From NCBI GenBank assembly GCA_039105265.1, contig JAPFFF010000017.1, positions 1,302,001-1,366,000 of the forward strand: a stretch of DNA of 64,000 nucleotides, in the 5' to 3' direction. Positions 61,156 through 64,000 of this stretch are shown here, in pieces; position 1 is the first letter of the stretch, and each line of letters starts with the position of its first letter. The notes below the pieces were generated by a model that made no database searches, was not told where the DNA came from, and saw only the letters and a program-made list of their open reading frames with translations. Position numbers and translations under genes: made by a program. Origin of the DNA: Tritrichomonas musculus (taxonomy: Eukaryota > Parabasalia > Tritrichomonadida > Tritrichomonadidae).

Positions 61156-63219
61156 ATGAGTACCGACGAAATCCTTGTAAACCAGCTTAAAAGAGCTAAT
61201 TTCCAAGACGCAAACAATTTCAGCAACTGTGCAAATGTCACTAGCCAACAACTTATTTCAGCAGTTACTTTCATCTTCGACAAAATTCCATCTACAAAAG
61301 GAAAAATTGGCGAACAGCCAAAAAGCAAAGCCCTCCAATTTAACTTCGCAAACAAATTGGTGGAACTTATGCATTCTTTAAATTACATTGGTGATTTAAC
61401 ATACGATACTTTTCTTATGCCCAAAGAAGATAAAACAAGATCAATTGTTAGCTTTTTGCTTTCAAAGATTCCAGCTCAACAAGCTCAAGCTCCAACAGCG
61501 CAAACAACAACAGGATATTCCCCATTATTTGCAACCGCTCAATCCGCTTTTGAAGAAGCAAAGAAGAAAAAGCCAGAAGCTCGAAAAGCTTTAGCTCAAC
61601 CTTTACCATTAATTAATTCATCAATATCTGAAGAAAGAAAGAAAGAAATTGCTGCAGCTAATGATGAATCAAAGATCCCATTCTTTGCAATTCCAATTTT
61701 AAACAATGGCTATTCATTTAGCCAACAATGCGGATGCAACTCATTTGCATCACTTTTAGCAGCTAACGATCGTGATACTGACTTAGATGAATTGACATCT
61801 TTTAAGAAGAAAGTTGATATGAATCAAATTAAAAAAGTTACAAAGAGAGCATTTGTTGTTCAACCGGTTAGCATTGATTTCACCTATCAAACTGTTCAAA
61901 CCAAAGCAGCACCAAAAGCTGTTGCAACTATCAAATCAAACTTGGAAAACGTTGCTCGTTTCGAATTTACGCAAAATGATGCAAGCATTCTTAACGCAGT
62001 CGCCGTCCAATCTAAGACAGTTAAAGCATCTTTATCTGACTCAAAATTATCAAAATTAGCTTCACTATCAAAGACAACTGAAGAACCTTCCGTTTTGGTC
62101 GATGAAACTCCAGAAGAGAAAGCAGAAAGAGAGGCAGAAATAGCTGCAAAACAAGCGGAAGAAGAAAAGAAAAAGCAAGAAGAAGAAGAAAGAAAACGAA
62201 TTGAGGAAGAAGAAAGGGCAAAGGATCCACCACTTACAAACGAACAAATTGAAACTCTTAAAGCAGAACTTAAATCAGAAAAACAAGAAGCTATTGGAAC
62301 ACTTCAATCGCTTGAAGATAAATTCAATGAAGTTGAGCAAACAATCGACGAAGAACAAGATGAATGTGAAGCTTTACAAGCTGAACTTTCAGAAATCGTT
62401 AAAGAGAATGAGAAACTCGAAATTGAGCTTGAAAAAGTCAAGAAAGTTGCACAAGTTTCACAAGCTGATGCATCACAAATCAAGAAATTACAAAAAGATC
62501 TCATTGGCCATGTTACAAGCCTTCTTGATATTGCTAATGAATATGAACCTAAGAGAATTCAACTCATTGAAGAATACCGTACATTATCAGCAGCTATCAA
62601 GAGAAGAGATCAAGACAAACAACTTATGATGAATAAGATTACCAAACTCAGGAAGAACATTCAAGACGATCAACAGCACCTTCAAGAGACACAGGAACAA
62701 ATATCTCATGTTGAAGAAGCTAATAGAAATGCTCCAAGTGATCAACATCACAGACACCACTATGTAGAAATGATTCTTGATCATATCAAGAAACTTCAAA
62801 CTCAAGAAGAAGAAGTTGAAAAAGTTAGAGCAGATATTAGATCACAAAACCAGAGAATGAATCAAACAATCGATACAGTTAAGAGAACTTGGCAATTGCT
62901 TGAAGGTACAATTTATTCAAAGGCTAAAGAAAAGAACCAAGACTGGATGAAGAAGACTTACAAGATGGCTGTTGAACTCTTAACATTATATGAAAGCATT
63001 TCAGAAGAAGTCGAAAACACTGGTAAATGTAGCGCTCAAACTATGGAACTTGACCAAAAGATAGAAAGACTTGAAAATCAAATTGATAATGAGGCTTTGG
63101 AAAGAGTTCAGAATGACTTAAAGACATTGAGAGAAGAAATTGATCAAATTAAGGCTTCAATGCCAGAGGAAGAAGAAGCCGAACCAGCAGCTGAAGTTGA
63201 AGACGATCTTGATGAATAA
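61156..63219 (+). CDS. CCDC22: CCDC22 homologue (Commander complex)
   Basis: A 687-aa protein. The N-terminus MSTDEILVNQLKRANFQDAN ... LVELMHSLNYIGDLTYDTFL ... SIVSFLLSKIP matches the NN-CH domain of CCDC22 (human: EEVDRILIHSLRQAG ... MDLGYPLELGYQNFLYP ... LLLFLAERLP). A linker (about 110-320) is followed by a Glu/Lys-rich stretch (EERKRIEEEERAKDPP) and a long coiled coil (about 360-660) with an acidic tail. CCDC22 pairs with CCDC93 in the CCC part of the Commander complex, which acts with retriever in endosomal recycling. Length is close to human CCDC22 (627). The ATG is the first in frame. Confidence 0.8.
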   Translation: MSTDEILVNQLKRANFQDANNFSNCANVTSQQLISAVTFIFDKIPSTKGKIGEQPKSKALQFNFANKLVELMHSLNYIGDLTYDTFLMPKEDKTRSIVSFLLSKIPAQQAQAPTAQTTTGYSPLFATAQSAFEEAKKKKPEARKALAQPLPLINSSISEERKKEIAAANDESKIPFFAIPILNNGYSFSQQCGCNSFASLLAANDRDTDLDELTSFKKKVDMNQIKKVTKRAFVVQPVSIDFTYQTVQTKAAPKAVATIKSNLENVARFEFTQNDASILNAVAVQSKTVKASLSDSKLSKLASLSKTTEEPSVLVDETPEEKAEREAEIAAKQAEEEKKKQEEEERKRIEEEERAKDPPLTNEQIETLKAELKSEKQEAIGTLQSLEDKFNEVEQTIDEEQDECEALQAELSEIVKENEKLEIELEKVKKVAQVSQADASQIKKLQKDLIGHVTSLLDIANEYEPKRIQLIEEYRTLSAAIKRRDQDKQLMMNKITKLRKNIQDDQQHLQETQEQISHVEEANRNAPSDQHHRHHYVEMILDHIKKLQTQEEEVEKVRADIRSQNQRMNQTIDTVKRTWQLLEGTIYSKAKEKNQDWMKKTYKMAVELLTLYESISEEVENTGKCSAQTMELDQKIERLENQIDNEALERVQNDLKTLREEIDQIKASMPEEEEAEPAAEVEDDLDE

Positions 63220-64000
63220 ACAATTAATTTTAAACTTTTACTAATTAATTTTTTTTTAATTGCTTCTCTAATTTGACTATACCAAAAAAAAATTTGCCTT
63301 ATAAAAATGAATCAAATAAAGAATTTCAGTTGATAAACACCATATAATATTCATTTATTTTATTACCGACCTAGTCGTTATTTTCACAAAAATATCATAC
63401 CACAATCCTTTACAATCAACAATTAGTTTTTCTTATAAAAATATTAACTTTTATAAATTTAAAGAAAAAATGAGAAATGTCTAGTGAATATATCATAATA
63501 TTATTTTCTTTTTTTTAAAAAATTTCGGAATAAAAATGTTTTTCATGATATTGAAAATTATATCAAAATATTCACTTTTTCAGAAGATGAATATTATTCA
63601 AAAAATAATTTTTTCACAATGTAATCTGAAAATCATATCAATTCACCAATTAAATATTAAATTAAATAATTTGGATGATTTTTAAAAAAAATATTATTTA
63701 ATAGCTAATAATAAGTATTAACCATTATATTACATTAATTATTAAATTATAATTCGTAAATATAAGCAATTAATTGAAATAAACATACATGTTAAAATGT
63801 GTTTATTTTTTACATTTGAATACTTTTCTGTTTTTTGACCAAATAAAATATGAAAACTGTAATCACCAAAATCAATTGAGAAATTTAACACTAACAATTT
63901 ATTTGGATAAATATAATTAATTGATGCTTAGGATAATAAAAAATATTTTTTAAAAAAATTATATGAAAGATGATTTAAACTTTTGAAAAAGTTAGATTCA
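63220..64000. other. Gene-free end of window
   Basis: About 780 bp of A/T-rich sequence after the CCDC22 stop. No frame or structure worth naming. Any gene beyond is cut by the window end. Confidence 0.5.

Noticed and set aside
1-64000. CRISPR arrays, tRNA or rRNA genes
   Set aside because: No regularly spaced repeats, no tRNA cloverleaf with a T-loop sequence, and no rRNA-like conserved blocks were found by eye.

Overview
The window looks like a very AT-rich nuclear contig from a parabasalid protist, most likely Tritrichomonas or a close relative. Reasons: long, almost intron-less genes packed on both strands; standard stop codons, several followed by A (TAAA); one tiny intron ending in a trichomonad-type ACTAAC...AG acceptor; BspA-like (LRR_5) leucine-rich repeat genes; a giant multi-pass PAS/class III cyclase gene; and eukaryotic genes (SF3A2, uL5/RPL11, LMBRD2, CCDC22). 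The species call is inference.

Layout. 0-3 kb: the 3' end of a CDK-like kinase, a decayed membrane-protein fragment and a fucosyltransferase-like gene with no proper start codon. 3-24.5 kb: dense gene block with a myristoylation-type kinase, SF3A2 divergent from a SNAPC3-like zinc protein, three coiled-coil proteins, a HIT-family gene with a 33-nt intron, an ARM-like protein, a 1081-aa orphan and a pseudokinase fused to LRR_5 repeats. 24.4-27.8 kb: gene-poor, with a mariner-type MITE and a GC-rich islet that may be a structured RNA. 27.8-40 kb: a 1005-aa orphan and, divergent from it, a 2390-aa SecA-like ATPase joined to hydrophobic segments and LRR_5 repeats. The 2 kb between them holds a MITE with 9-bp target duplications. 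40-46.5 kb: a broken paralogue of the pseudokinase-LRR gene, a three-UBR-box protein, RPL11 and LMBRD2. 46.5-55 kb: a transposon graveyard with a 2.36-kb near-palindrome bounded by TTAA, mariner transposase remains, a structured GC islet and decayed ORFs. 56-63.3 kb: the giant adenylyl cyclase and CCDC22.

Functionally the genes are a mix. RNA processing and snRNA transcription (SF3A2, SNAPC3-like) share an 84-bp divergent promoter. Signalling is represented by kinases and the cyclase, protein quality control by the UBR boxes, and trafficking by CCDC22 (Commander) and LMBRD2. The most unusual gene is the SecA-LRR protein in an organism with no known plastid. The main surprises outside genes are the inverted TTAA element pair and the 9-bp-TSD element whose related empty site lies elsewhere in the same window.
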